From Nocardia elegans NBRC 108235 (GTDB taxonomy: Bacteria; Actinomycetota; Actinomycetes; Mycobacteriales; Mycobacteriaceae), in contig NZ_BDBF01000042.1 of NCBI RefSeq assembly GCF_001612845.1, positions 1-64,000 on the forward strand: 64,000 nucleotides of DNA, given 5' to 3'. The notes below the pieces were generated by a model. That model was not told where the DNA came from and ran no database searches. It saw only the letters and a list, made by a program, of their open reading frames with translations. This document shows positions 41,121 to 50,267 of the stretch, piece by piece. Both the position numbers and the translations under genes were made by a program. The first letter of the stretch is position 1; each line of letters starts with the position of its first letter.

Positions 41121-43581
41121 GGGGGTCCTCCCGTTGGATGCGCACGCGGTGACCGAGGGCGGTGGTGAGCCGGTCGTTGACCGTCGACTCCGCCGAATTC
41201 CACGGCAGCCAGGCGACACGATCGGGCATATCGGTGATCTCCAGCGGCAGCACGATGCGGCCGTGCCCGGTGCTGATCCGCACCGAATCGCCGGTGGCCG
41301 CGCCGATTTCGGCGGCGGTGGCCGGCGACAGCCGCAGCACCGCGGGCCGGGCGGTGCCGGCGAGATTCGGTTCACCGTCCTGCATGCGGCCGTTGTCGAG
41401 CAGCATCCGCCAGCCGGCGAGGATCGCGGTGCCGGTTTCGGTATCCGGTAGCGCCGCCGACGGATACGACGGCGGCTGCGGCCGCGGCCCGTCCCAGACT
41501 CCCAGGGCGTCCAGTTCCGCGCGGGCGGCCTCGACCGTCGGCAGGCCCAGCCGCACTCCCATCTCGTCGGCCAGCGAGTGCAGCACGCGATGATCGGCCA
41601 GCGGAGCCGCCTGCCGCCGCACCGTCGCATCGCCGAGGGCGGCGCCGAACGGCCGTGGCCGGCCCTCCCAGGTGAGGTATGTCCCCGCCTTCTCCATCGC
41701 CGAGGCGACGGGGAACACCACATCGGCCCGCTCGGTGACCTCACTGCGCCGCAATTCCAGACTGACCACGAAGGCGGCGGCCTCGACGGCGGCCAGGGCG
41801 GCGCGGGGATCGGGCAGATCGGCGATCTCCACGCCCCCGACCAGCAGCGCGCCGGGGTGGCGGCCGGCGTCGAGAATCGCGGCGGTATCGCGACCGGGTG
41901 CGGTCGGCAGTTCGTCGACCTGCCAGATCCGCTGGACCTCTTGGCGCGCACGCGCATTCGCGGTCGGACGACCGCCCGGCAGCAGACCGGGCAGCGCTCC
42001 CGCCTCGAGCGCGCCACGTTCCCCGGCGCGGCGCGGCACCCATGCGAGCGCGGCGCCGGTGGTCTCGGCCAGTGCCGCCACCGCCGACAGCGCGCCGGGG
42101 AGTGCGGCCAGTCGTTCGCCGGCCAGGATCACCGCGCCGCGACGGCGCAGCGCGCGGGCGAGTTCGTCGAGTCCCGGTGGATCGGGCGGGCATTCGTATC
42201 CGGCGCCCGAGACCGCCAACGCCTGCAAGAGCCGCGCTTCGTCGCCGGGCACGGTGGGAATCAACCGCCCCGATATCCGGTTCAGGCCCCGGCTCGCGTA
42301 GGCGGCCAGCGAATAGATCGCGGTCGCCGAAGTGCGGGCGGCCTTGCGCAGCCGCAGATGCAGGATCGGGCATTCCTCTTCGGGTTCGAGTCCGGCGAGC
42401 AGGACCACGGGCGCCGAATCCAGCGCGCCGTAGTCCACCCGCACCCCCTGTCCGGCGATCGCCGCGGCCAGGAACTCGGCCTCCTCGGCGGAGTGGGCGC
42501 GAGCGCGGAAATCGATGTCGTTGGTGCCCAGTGCGATACGCGCGAACTTGGCGTACGCGTAGGCGTCCTCGACGGTGGCCCGGCCGCCCACGAGCACTCC
42601 GGCGTTCCCGCGGGCGGCGGCCAGTCCCGCACCCGCTCGCGCGAGCGCCTCCGACCACGAAGCCGGAACGAGGACGCCGCTGTCGTCGCGGATCAGGGGA
42701 GTGGTGATCCGGTCGGGTTCGGTCGCGTAGGTGAAGGCCCACCGGCCCTTATCGCAATTCCATTCCTCGTTGACCTGCGGATCGTCACCGGCCAAGCGGC
42801 GCAGCACTTTTCCGCGGCGGTGGTCGGTGCGCTGGGCGCACCCGGCGGCGCAGTGCTCACACACCGCCGGACTCGAGACCAGGTCGAAGGGGCGGGCGCG
42901 GAAGCGGTAGGTGGTGCCGGTGAGGGCGCCGACCGGACAGATCTGGACGGTGTTGCCGGAGAAGTAGGAGTCCATCGGCTCGCCGTCGGCGATCCCGACC
43001 TGCTGCAGTGCGCCGCGGTCCATCAACTCGATGAACGGATCAGCGGCGATCTGCTGCGAGAACCGGGTGCAGCGGGCGCACAGTACGCACCGCTCCCGAT
43101 CCAGCAGCACCGCGGGCGAGAGCGGAATCGGTTTGGGGTAGGTGCGTTTCACCCCTTCGAAGCGTGATTCGGGCCGGCCGCTGGACATCGCCTGGTTCTG
43201 CAGCGGGCATTCCCCGCCCTTGTCGCAGACCGGGCAATCCAGCGGATGGTTGATCAGCAGCAGTTCCATCACCCCGGCCTGCGCCTTCTGCGCGGCCGGC
43301 GAACTGATCTGGGTGTGGGCGATCATCCCGTCGGTCACGGCCATCGTGCAGGAGGCGACGGGCTTGCGCTGCCCCTCCACCTCGACCAGGCACTGCCGGC
43401 ACGCCCCGACCGGATCGAGCAGCGGATGATCGCAGAACCGAGGAATCTGGATTCCGACGAGTTCGGCCGCCCGGATGAGCAACGTTCCGGTGGGCACCGC
43501 GATCGTCGTGCCGTCGATGGTGACGGTGACCATGTCCTGGGGGATGACGCCACTGCTGTCGTGGCTCACTGTCGCTGTCAT
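41113..43581 (-). CDS. nuoG: NADH-quinone oxidoreductase subunit G
   Basis: An 822-aa iron-sulfur subunit. The N-terminal 2Fe-2S ferredoxin domain has CDHPLLDPVGACRQC, followed by HPLDCPVCDKGGECPLQN with the His-Cys ligands of a 4Fe-4S cluster and CVLCARCTRF for the next. The molybdopterin-like C-terminal domain (about 220-822) is present but is not expected to bind Mo. The ATG at 43581 overlaps the nuoF stop as ATGA. The open frame continues upstream through nuoF sequence in another frame and is not used. Confidence 0.95.
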   Translation of the reverse strand: MTATVSHDSSGVIPQDMVTVTIDGTTIAVPTGTLLIRAAELVGIQIPRFCDHPLLDPVGACRQCLVEVEGQRKPVASCTMAVTDGMIAHTQISSPAAQKAQAGVMELLLINHPLDCPVCDKGGECPLQNQAMSSGRPESRFEGVKRTYPKPIPLSPAVLLDRERCVLCARCTRFSQQIAADPFIELMDRGALQQVGIADGEPMDSYFSGNTVQICPVGALTGTTYRFRARPFDLVSSPAVCEHCAAGCAQRTDHRRGKVLRRLAGDDPQVNEEWNCDKGRWAFTYATEPDRITTPLIRDDSGVLVPASWSEALARAGAGLAAARGNAGVLVGGRATVEDAYAYAKFARIALGTNDIDFRARAHSAEEAEFLAAAIAGQGVRVDYGALDSAPVVLLAGLEPEEECPILHLRLRKAARTSATAIYSLAAYASRGLNRISGRLIPTVPGDEARLLQALAVSGAGYECPPDPPGLDELARALRRRGAVILAGERLAALPGALSAVAALAETTGAALAWVPRRAGERGALEAGALPGLLPGGRPTANARARQEVQRIWQVDELPTAPGRDTAAILDAGRHPGALLVGGVEIADLPDPRAALAAVEAAAFVVSLELRRSEVTERADVVFPVASAMEKAGTYLTWEGRPRPFGAALGDATVRRQAAPLADHRVLHSLADEMGVRLGLPTVEAARAELDALGVWDGPRPQPPSYPSAALPDTETGTAILAGWRMLLDNGRMQDGEPNLAGTARPAVLRLSPATAAEIGAATGDSVRISTGHGRIVLPLEITDMPDRVAWLPWNSAESTVNDRLTTALGHRVRIQREDPHE

Positions 43582-44933
43582 CGCACTCCTTCGGCAGGCG
43601 TCGCTGCGGTGGCGGTCGCGGCCGTGGCGGCGGCCCAGGCGGTCGAGCGAGCGGGATCGAACGGGCACCGGCCCAGCCGGATGTGCTCGGCGTATTCGTC
43701 GCGGAAGTATTTGAGAGAGGACACGATCGGGCTGGCCGCACCGTCGCCGAGCGCGCAGAACGATTTGCCGTTGATGTTGTCGGCGATATCGAGGAGGGTG
43801 TCCAGATCGGCGTCGGTACCGCCGCCGGACTCCAGCCGTTGCAGCAGCTGCACCAGCCAGTAGGTGCCCTCCCGGCAGGGGGTGCACTTTCCGCAGGATT
43901 CGTGGGCGTAGAACTCGGTCCAGCGCAGGACCGCGCGGACCACGCAGGTGGTGTCGTCGAAGATCTGTAATGCCTTGGTGCCCAGCATGGATCCGGCCGC
44001 ACCCACGTTCTCGTAGTCCAGCGGCACATCGAGGTGTTCGGCGGTGAACAAGGGCGTGGAGGAGCCGCCGGGTGTCCAGAACTTGAGGGTGTGCCCGGCG
44101 CGCACACCGCCGGCGTGGCCGAGAAGTTCGCGCAGCGTCACCCCCAGCGGCGCCTCGTACTGGCCCGGCCGGGTGACGTGCCCGGACAGCGAGTACAGGG
44201 TGAAGCCGGGCGATTTCTCCGACCCCATCGAACGGAACCATTCGACGCCGTTGTGCAGGATGGCCGGCACACTCGCGATGGACTCCACGTTGTTGACCAC
44301 GGTCGGGCACGCGTACAGCCCGGCGACGGCGGGGAAGGGCGGGCGCAGGCGAGGCTGGCCGCGCCGGCCCTCGAGCGAATCCAGTAGGGCGGTTTCCTCA
44401 CCGCAGATGTAGGCACCGGCCCCGGCGTGCACGATCAGATCGAGATCGAAACCCGACCCGAGGATGTTTCGGCCCAGATAGCCTGCGGCATAGGCCTCTT
44501 CGACGGCGGTCTGGAGTCGGCGCAGCACCGGCACGACCTCGCCGCGCACATAGATGAACGCATGGGCGGCGCGGATGGCGTAGGCGGCGATGATGGCGCC
44601 CTCGACCAGCACATGCGGGGTCGCCATCATCAACGGGATGTCCTTGCAGGTGCCGGGTTCGGATTCGTCGGCGTTGACCACCAGGTAGTGCGGCTTACCG
44701 GCCGCCGGCGATCCCTCGGGATCCTGCGGGATGAAACCCCACTTCATGCCGGTGGGAAATCCGGCGCCGCCGCGGCCGCGCAGCCCGGCGTCTTTCACCG
44801 TGGCGATGACCTCGTCGGGATGCATGCCCAGCGCCCGGGACAGGGCGCGATAGCCGTCGTGTGCCCGGTAGGTGTCGAGGGTCCACGATTGCGGCTGATC
44901 CCAGTAGCGGGTGAGTACGGGCGCGAGCGTCAT
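43578..44933 (-). CDS. nuoF: NADH-quinone oxidoreductase subunit F
   Basis: A 451-aa subunit that binds FMN, NADH and the N3 cluster and is the electron entry site. The NADH/FMN loop is GLRGRGGAGFPTGMKWGF, followed by YLVVNADESEPGTCKD and GAGAYICGEETALLDSLEG; the 4Fe-4S site is SCGKCTPCREGT. ATG 44933 overlaps the nuoE stop by one base (TGATG); the GTG at 44936 directly before it is equally possible and would overlap by 4 nt. The C-terminus has a short Ala/Thr-rich tail. Confidence 0.95.
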   Translation of the reverse strand: MTLAPVLTRYWDQPQSWTLDTYRAHDGYRALSRALGMHPDEVIATVKDAGLRGRGGAGFPTGMKWGFIPQDPEGSPAAGKPHYLVVNADESEPGTCKDIPLMMATPHVLVEGAIIAAYAIRAAHAFIYVRGEVVPVLRRLQTAVEEAYAAGYLGRNILGSGFDLDLIVHAGAGAYICGEETALLDSLEGRRGQPRLRPPFPAVAGLYACPTVVNNVESIASVPAILHNGVEWFRSMGSEKSPGFTLYSLSGHVTRPGQYEAPLGVTLRELLGHAGGVRAGHTLKFWTPGGSSTPLFTAEHLDVPLDYENVGAAGSMLGTKALQIFDDTTCVVRAVLRWTEFYAHESCGKCTPCREGTYWLVQLLQRLESGGGTDADLDTLLDIADNINGKSFCALGDGAASPIVSSLKYFRDEYAEHIRLGRCPFDPARSTAWAAATAATATAATPAEGVR

Positions 44934-45694
44934 CACCGTTCCCCCTGTTCGCTATCCGAATCACCCTGCGGCGCAGCAGGTGTCGACCGCTCGGCCGCTA
45001 CGCGCAGACCGGCGAGCGTGGCTTCTCCGGGGGTGCCCTCGTTGGCGTCGGGCCGCCGATCCGGGAATCCGGCGAGGATGCGGGCCGTTTCGCGGAAGCT
45101 GCACAACGGTGCGCCGCTGCGCGTGCCGGTGACCTCGCGCCCGGCTCGCAGCGCGTCGGCGAGCGCGCGGGCCGACTCCGGGGTCTGGTTGTCGAAGAAT
45201 TCCCAGTTCACCATGACGACCGGGGCGTAATCGCAGGCGGCGTTGCACTCCAGATGTTCCAGCGTGATGGACCCGTCCGCGGTCGTTTCCCCGGGGGTGA
45301 TCTCCAGATGCCGGGTGAGCGCGGCCAGGATCTCGTCGCCGCCCATGACCGCGCACAGCGTATTGGTGCAGACTCCGACGTGATAGTCGCCGGTCGGGGT
45401 GCGGCGATACATCGAGTAGAAGGTGGCGACCGCGGTCACTTCGGCGTCGGTGAGCCCGAGTTGCTCGGCGCAGAACGCGATCCCGGTGCCGCTGACATAG
45501 CCTTCCACGCTCTGCACCAGATGCAGCAGTGGCAGCAGTGCCGAGCGCGGGTGCGGATAGCGGTCGATGATCTCGCGCGCCTCCGCCCGTAGATTCTCCT
45601 GCACCTGCGGCGGGTAGGGGACGGGCCGCCGCGACAACTGCAGCAGGATCGGGTCGCGACCGGTCGCGGTCGCGGGAATCGGTTCGGCTGTCAT
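44933..45694 (-). CDS. nuoE: NADH-quinone oxidoreductase subunit E
   Basis: A 253-aa thioredoxin-like 2Fe-2S subunit (cluster N1a). The cluster ligands are in VCTNTLC and LECNAACDYAP (C-x4-C and C-x3-C). The helical N-terminal half contains YPHPRSALLPLLHLVQSVEGYVS. The C-terminal 50 residues form an extra hydrophilic tail (TPAAPQGDSDSEQGER). ATG 45694 overlaps the nuoD stop as ATGA. Confidence 0.94.
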   Translation of the reverse strand: MTAEPIPATATGRDPILLQLSRRPVPYPPQVQENLRAEAREIIDRYPHPRSALLPLLHLVQSVEGYVSGTGIAFCAEQLGLTDAEVTAVATFYSMYRRTPTGDYHVGVCTNTLCAVMGGDEILAALTRHLEITPGETTADGSITLEHLECNAACDYAPVVMVNWEFFDNQTPESARALADALRAGREVTGTRSGAPLCSFRETARILAGFPDRRPDANEGTPGEATLAGLRVAAERSTPAAPQGDSDSEQGER

Positions 45695-47022
45695 CGGTCG
45701 ACACCACCCATCACCGGGTCGATGCTGGCCACCGAGGCGATCACGTCGGCGACCATGCCGCCTTCGCACATCGCCGCCACGGCCTGCAGATTCGTGAACG
45801 AGGGATCGCGGAAATGCACACGATAGGGCCGGGTTCCGCCGTCGGAGACCATGTGGACGCCGAGTTCGCCGCGCGGGGACTCCACCGATGCGTACACCTG
45901 GCCGGGCGGCACCCGCATACCCTCGGTGACGAGTTTGAAGTGGTGGATCAGCGCCTCCATCGAGGTGCCCATGATGGTGCCGATATATTCGGCGGAATTG
46001 CCGAGTCCGTCGGGGCCGAGCTTCAGGTCGGCCGGCCACGCGATCTTCTTGTCCGACACCATGACCGGGCCCGGGCGGAGTTTGTCGAGGCACTGCTCGA
46101 CGATCTTCAGCGACTCCTTCATCTCCTTGATGCGGATCAGATAGCGGCCGTAGCAGTCGCATCCGGTGTCGGTCATGACGTCGAACTCGTAGTTCTCGTA
46201 GCCGCAGTACGGCTGCGACTTGCGCAGATCGTGTGGCAGTCCGGTCGAGCGTAGGACCGGGCCCGTCACTCCCAGAGCCATACACGAGGCCAGGTCGAGA
46301 TAGCCGATGCCGCGCGTGCGAGCCTTGAAGATCGGGTTCTCGTTGAGCAGCAACTCCATATCGCGCAGCCGTTTCGGCATGAGCGCCAGCAGGTCTCGGA
46401 TCTTGCCCACCGCGTCTGGCGGCAGATCCTGTGCCAGTCCGCCGGGACGGATGTAGGCGTGGTTCATCCGCAGTCCGGTGACGGTTTCGAAGATGTCGAG
46501 GATCAGCTCGCGCTCGCGGAATCCGAACAGCATCGGCGTCAGCGCGCCGAGTTCCATACCTCCGGTGGCCAGCGCCACCAGATGCGAGGAGATGCGGTTG
46601 AGTTCCATCAGCATGACGCGGACGATGTTCACCCGCTCGGGAATATCGTCGGTGATGCCGAGCAGCTTCTCCACGGCCAGGCAGTAGGCCGTCTCGTTGA
46701 ACAGCGGGGAGAGGTAGTCCATCCGGGTCACGAACGTGACGCCCTGCACCCAGTTGCGGAATTCGAGATTCTTCTCGATGCCGGTGTGCAGGTAGCCGAT
46801 TCCGCAGCGCGCCTCGGTGACCGTTTCGCCCTCGATCTCGAGGATCAGCCGCAGCACGCCGTGCGTGGACGGATGCTGTGGTCCCATGTTGACGACGATG
46901 CGCTCTTCCGCGGCGCCGTCGAGGGCCTCGCGCACATCGTCCCAGTCCTGTCCGACGACGGTGACCGCCGGGCTCTCGGCGACCGGATCCGTCGCGGCGC
47001 CGGTGATTTCGGTGTGGTTCAT
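45691..47022 (-). CDS. nuoD: NADH-quinone oxidoreductase subunit D
   Basis: A 443-aa 49-kDa-type subunit that forms the quinone-binding cavity with NuoB. The family signature is NMGPQHPSTHGVLRLILEIEGE, and ARCGIGYLHTGIEKNLE follows. The C-terminus ends DPSFTNLQAVAAMCEGGMVADVIASVASIDPVMGGVDR, as expected. ATG 47022 overlaps the nuoC stop by one base (TGATG). Rv3143-like receivers encoded beside nuo have been reported to act on this subunit in mycobacteria, as far as I recall. Confidence 0.96.
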   Translation of the reverse strand: MNHTEITGAATDPVAESPAVTVVGQDWDDVREALDGAAEERIVVNMGPQHPSTHGVLRLILEIEGETVTEARCGIGYLHTGIEKNLEFRNWVQGVTFVTRMDYLSPLFNETAYCLAVEKLLGITDDIPERVNIVRVMLMELNRISSHLVALATGGMELGALTPMLFGFRERELILDIFETVTGLRMNHAYIRPGGLAQDLPPDAVGKIRDLLALMPKRLRDMELLLNENPIFKARTRGIGYLDLASCMALGVTGPVLRSTGLPHDLRKSQPYCGYENYEFDVMTDTGCDCYGRYLIRIKEMKESLKIVEQCLDKLRPGPVMVSDKKIAWPADLKLGPDGLGNSAEYIGTIMGTSMEALIHHFKLVTEGMRVPPGQVYASVESPRGELGVHMVSDGGTRPYRVHFRDPSFTNLQAVAAMCEGGMVADVIASVASIDPVMGGVDR

Positions 47023-47822
47023 CAGCTGTAGGTCCTCCGCTGGTCCGGCGGCGGAATACGCGCGCCCTTGTACTCGACCGGGATCCCGCCGAGCGGGTAG
47101 TCCTTGCGCTGCGGATGTCCACGCCAGTCGTCGGGCATCATGATCCGCGTCAGCGACGGGTGCCCGTCGAAGACGATGCCGAAGAAGTCGTAGGTTTCGC
47201 GCTCGTGCCAGTCGGTGGTCGGATACACCGCGAACAGCGAGGGCATATGCGGATCCGAATCCGGTACCGACACCTCGACCCGCACCCGGCGGTTGTGCGT
47301 GATCGACAGCAGGTGATAGGCGGCGTGCAATTCGCGGCCCGTGTCGTCCGGATAGTGCACGCCGTTCACTCCGAGACACAGTTCGAAGCGCAGCGCCGGG
47401 TCGTCGCGCAGCGCCCGAGCCACCTCCACCACCCGTTCCCGCCGCACGTGCAGGGTCAGTTCCCCGGCGAAGACCACGATCTTCTCGATCGCGGCGCGGA
47501 ACAGGTCGTCCGTCAATGACCGCGCCAAAGCGGCGACCACCTCGTCGAAATAGGAGCCGTAGGGCGCGGGGGTACTGCCGGGCAGTGCGACGGTCCGCAC
47601 CAACCGCCCATACCCGGAGGTGTCACCGGTGCCCCGGACGCCGAACATGCCGCGACGCACGCCGATGACCTCGTCGTCGGGACGGTCGGGGGAGGGGCCG
47701 CGCGATTCGGGTTCGATCGCCGGCTCGCCGGCCGGGCCGGAACCGCGCGCGCCCGAGGAGGATTCGGTGTCCGCGGGGCTGTCGGGCGGATCGCCGGCGC
47801 TGCGCGGTGCGTCAAGGCTCAT
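47022..47822 (-). CDS. nuoC: NADH-quinone oxidoreductase subunit C
   Basis: A 266-aa 30-kDa-type subunit of the peripheral arm. The conserved C-terminal block is YPTTDWHERETYDFFGIVFDGHPSLTRIMMPDDWRGHPQRKDYPL. The first 50 residues are a hydrophilic Ser/Pro/Asp-rich extension (SLDAPRSAGDPPDSPADTESS), which is longer than in many homologues. ATG 47822 overlaps the nuoB stop as ATGA. Confidence 0.94.
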   Translation of the reverse strand: MSLDAPRSAGDPPDSPADTESSSGARGSGPAGEPAIEPESRGPSPDRPDDEVIGVRRGMFGVRGTGDTSGYGRLVRTVALPGSTPAPYGSYFDEVVAALARSLTDDLFRAAIEKIVVFAGELTLHVRRERVVEVARALRDDPALRFELCLGVNGVHYPDDTGRELHAAYHLLSITHNRRVRVEVSVPDSDPHMPSLFAVYPTTDWHERETYDFFGIVFDGHPSLTRIMMPDDWRGHPQRKDYPLGGIPVEYKGARIPPPDQRRTYS

Positions 47823-48373
47823 CGCAGCAACCCCTCCATCCGGATCGTGGGAGTGGAGGCGAGCGCGGCGGCCTCGGCCGCGCGCACGGCCTCGGCGCGG
47901 TCGGCACCCAGCGGCATCTGCTGAATCTTCTCGTGCAGTGTCAAGATGGCGTGCAGCAGCATCTCCGGGCGCGGCGGGCAACCGGGTAGGTAGATGTCCA
48001 CGGGCACAACATGATCGACACCCTGCACGATGGCGTAGTTGTTGAACATGCCGCCGGACGAGGCGCAGACCCCCATCGCCAGTACCCATTTGGGTTCGGT
48101 CATCTGGTCGTAGACCTGCCGCAGCACCGGCGCCATCTTCTGGCTGACCCGGCCGGCGACGATCATCAGGTCCGCCTGCCGGGGGGAGGCGCGGAAGACC
48201 TCCATCCCGAAGCGGGCGCTGTCGAAGCGACCGGCTCCCGTGGCCATCATCTCGATCGCACAGCAGGCCAGCCCGAACGTGGCGGGCCACAGGGACCCCT
48301 TACGCATGTATCCGGCGAACTGTTCGACCGTGCTCAGCAGGAATCCGCTGGGCAATTTCTCCTCGAGCCCCAT
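47819..48373 (-). CDS. nuoB: NADH-quinone oxidoreductase subunit B
   Basis: A 184-aa PSST-type subunit carrying cluster N2, the last before quinone. The ligands are the adjacent Cys37-Cys38 in ATFGLACCAIEMM, a cysteine in AMGVCASSGGMF and one in YLPGCPPRPE, so all four are present. ATG 48373 has a weak ribosome-binding site. It is separated from nuoA by 104 bp that include a hairpin; apart from a 1-nt nuoL/nuoK gap, this is the only sizeable spacing in the operon. Confidence 0.96.
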   Translation of the reverse strand: MGLEEKLPSGFLLSTVEQFAGYMRKGSLWPATFGLACCAIEMMATGAGRFDSARFGMEVFRASPRQADLMIVAGRVSQKMAPVLRQVYDQMTEPKWVLAMGVCASSGGMFNNYAIVQGVDHVVPVDIYLPGCPPRPEMLLHAILTLHEKIQQMPLGADRAEAVRAAEAAALASTPTIRMEGLLR

Positions 48374-48409
48374 CTCGGATCAACTCTCACTTCCGTGTGC
48401 GAATCCTCG

Positions 48410-48429
48410 GTCCCGGCGGACGCCGGGAC
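48410..48429. promoter_or_regulatory. Hairpin in the nuoA-nuoB gap
   Basis: GTCCCGGC (48410-48417) and GCCGGGAC (48422-48429) form a perfect 8-bp stem with a 4-nt loop in the 104-bp gap between nuoA and nuoB. No T-run follows. It may affect mRNA stability or the relative level of nuoA and the rest. Confidence 0.4.
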
Positions 48430-48477
48430 GACGGGTTGGGTATGCGGTGCCGACGGGCCGAGCGGCCCGCCCCGCGT

Positions 48478-48858
48478 TCAGTCCCAGCTCAGGCCGCCGC
48501 GCCTCCACTCGTAGGCGTAGGCAACCGAGACGTTGACAATGAACAGCGCCATGGCCGCCAACCCGAAGACGCCGAGGGCATCGAAGTGCACCGCCCACGG
48601 ATAGAGGAATACGATCTCGATGTCGAAGATGATGAACAGCATCGCGGTGAGGTAGTACTTCACCGGAAAGCGTTGTCCCGCAGCATTTCCCGGCCCGCCG
48701 GCGATGGCGTGCGGGGTGGGTTCGATACCGCATTCGTAGGCTTCGAGTTTGGCGCGGTTGTAGCGTTTGGGCCCGATCACGGCCGCCAGCAACACCGATC
48801 CCAGCGCGAACGCGGCAGCGATCGCACCGAGTACAAGAGTCGGCACCTGGGTATTCAC
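48478..48858 (-). CDS. nuoA: NADH-quinone oxidoreductase subunit A
   Basis: A 126-aa three-helix membrane subunit, first gene of the nuo operon. The signature is KLEAYECGIEPTPHAI, followed by FPVKYYLTAMLFIIFDIEIVFLYPWAV. It starts at GTG 48858 (VNTQVPTLVLGAIAAAF); GAGAGGGG lies somewhat far upstream. Expression of all 14 subunits probably begins in the region to the right of this gene. Confidence 0.95.
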   Translation of the reverse strand: MNTQVPTLVLGAIAAAFALGSVLLAAVIGPKRYNRAKLEAYECGIEPTPHAIAGGPGNAAGQRFPVKYYLTAMLFIIFDIEIVFLYPWAVHFDALGVFGLAAMALFIVNVSVAYAYEWRRGGLSWD

Positions 48859-49158
48859 AACGACACAACCCCTCTCCTCGCCGGCAACTGCCGAGGCGGG
48901 GCTGACATCGTCGTCTGCCGGGCCAGTCTCACCCCGAAGCGCAGCTCGAGCGCGAGCGCGGGACGACAGGCAGGCAGGGCGCCATTCATATCAACAGCCA
49001 CGCTCGTGTGAGCTACAGCACAGCCTACAACCGCTCTTTCTGAATACTCACGGTTCCGCCCCGGTGTTTGATCGAATTCGGAACTGTCACTTATGACCGA
49101 AACAGCGCAATGGCCTCCCCGTAGCCGGGCGCGCCGCGCCCCTCGGCGCGCACGAAAA
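48859..49158. other. Upstream region of the nuo operon
   Basis: 300 bp between nuoA and the terminator of the receiver gene, presumed to hold the nuo promoter. Around 49010-49090 it is AT-richer. I could not find a convincing -35/-10 pair by eye, nor any operator, and no gene is supported. Confidence 0.5.
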
Positions 49159-49188
49159 CGGTCGGCCGACGAGACTGTCGGCCGACCG
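49159..49188 (-). terminator. Intrinsic terminator after the Rv3143-like gene
   Basis: A perfect 12-bp stem (49159-49170 with 49177-49188, core GGTCGGCCGAC) and 6-nt loop is followed on the minus strand by TTTT. It lies 12 bp beyond the stop codon at 49201 and should separate receiver-gene transcription from the nuo operon. Confidence 0.75.
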
Positions 49189-49200
49189 GAAAAGCGCTGA

Positions 49201-49608
49201 TCAGGCGGCGGGGCGAGCGTTCAGGGCCGTGGTGACCGCCGAGGTGAGCTGGAACGGGTCCAGCGGATGCGCGACCGCCGCCTCGGCCCGGGACCAAGCG
49301 GCGAGCCAGGCATCGTCGGCCCTGCCGGTCAGCACCACGATGGGCGGGCAATCGGCGATTTCGTCCTTGAGCTGTTTGGCCAGCCCCATTCCGCCGGTGG
49401 GTGTGGCCTCACCGTCGAGAATCGCCAGGTCGATCCCGCCGGCGTCGAGCTGTTCGATCACCACCGGCGCGGTGGCGGTCTCGCGGTAGTCGAACGGCGG
49501 CAGGTCGGGATGCGGATGCTTGCCCAGCGCCAGCATCACCTGGCGACGGGTGTCGGCATCGCTGCTGTAGACGAGAACCCGCAGCGCGGGACGGTTCGCA
49601 TCGGCCAC
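49201..49608 (-). CDS. Rv3143-like orphan receiver-domain protein
   Basis: A 135-aa stand-alone receiver that closely follows mycobacterial Rv3143: RVLVYSSDADTRRQVMLALG, GGIDLAILDGEATPTGGMG and AKQLKDEIADCPPIVVLTGRADDAWLAAWSRAEAAV are nearly the same. Asp65 in LAILDGEA is the expected phosphorylation site. The conserved lysine of true receivers is replaced (AVAHPLDP), so signalling by phosphorylation is doubtful. GTG 49608 gives the family-like start; the longer frame to 49740 encodes low-complexity sequence. No histidine kinase is adjacent. It sits upstream of nuoA, as in Mycobacterium, suggesting a link to complex I, probably by protein contact. Confidence 0.87.
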   Translation of the reverse strand: MADANRPALRVLVYSSDADTRRQVMLALGKHPHPDLPPFDYRETATAPVVIEQLDAGGIDLAILDGEATPTGGMGLAKQLKDEIADCPPIVVLTGRADDAWLAAWSRAEAAVAHPLDPFQLTSAVTTALNARPAA

Positions 49609-49838
49609 GCTTGGGATGCTACGTCCATCGGATCGGCCGCGGTGGCAGCTTGGGCGGCAACGGTCCCCGCGCCGGGCGTGGCGCTCGCCGCCCGCTTCAC
49701 CGCCAGGTTGATCGTGCCGATCGGAATCGTTGCTGGTCACCGCGGAGAAAACGCGCGATCCTTATAACCGGCGGCAGTTCGGCGGCAGAACTGTCCCGGC
49801 AGGGCGTAACAACGACAGGCTCGACAGGGCGGTGGACG

Positions 49839-50267
49839 ATGCGAATTTCGGAGGTTTTGCGCAACAAGGGGGCCGATGTGGTGACGATCGCGACGGAGGC
49901 GACGGTCGACAGATTGCTGGCGGTGCTGGCCGAACACAATGTCGGCGCGGTGGTGGTGTGTGGTGCCGGCGGCGCGTTGGACGGGATCGTCTCGGAGCGG
50001 GATGTGGTCCGTTGCCTGCACAGGCAGGGCGCACAGCTGTTGGATCGGCCGGTGTCCGACATCATGACCGCGATCGTGCACACCTGCTCGCCCGAGGATC
50101 GGGTGGAGAGTTTGCGCGCGACGATGACCGAACATCGGATCCGGCATCTGCCGGTCGTCGATCACGGGCGAATGGTCGGAATCGTCAGCATCGGCGATGT
50201 GGTCAAGAGCGCGATCTCGGAGTTGCAGGACGAACGCGAACACCTGGAGCATTATCTGCAGGGTTGA
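49839..50267 (+). CDS. CBS-domain pair protein
   Basis: A 142-aa protein consisting of two CBS domains. The first is about residues 1-65 (VVTIATEATVDRLLAVLAEHNVGAVVVC, GIVSERDVVRCL) and the second about 70-130 (SDIMTAIVHTCSPEDRVESL, IRHLPVVDHGRMVGIVSIGDVV). CBS pairs bind AMP, ATP or SAM and act as energy or redox sensors. The tail SELQDEREHLEHYLQG is common in small actinobacterial and proteobacterial CBS proteins. ATG 49839 gives the usual MRISEVLRNKG start. It is divergent from the receiver gene, 230 bp away. Confidence 0.88.
   Translation: MRISEVLRNKGADVVTIATEATVDRLLAVLAEHNVGAVVVCGAGGALDGIVSERDVVRCLHRQGAQLLDRPVSDIMTAIVHTCSPEDRVESLRATMTEHRIRHLPVVDHGRMVGIVSIGDVVKSAISELQDEREHLEHYLQG

Noticed and set aside
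33000..48000. Many long plus-strand frames across the nuo operon
   Set aside because: They are antisense shadows of nuo genes, Arg/His/Gln-rich, without ribosome-binding sites or similarity.
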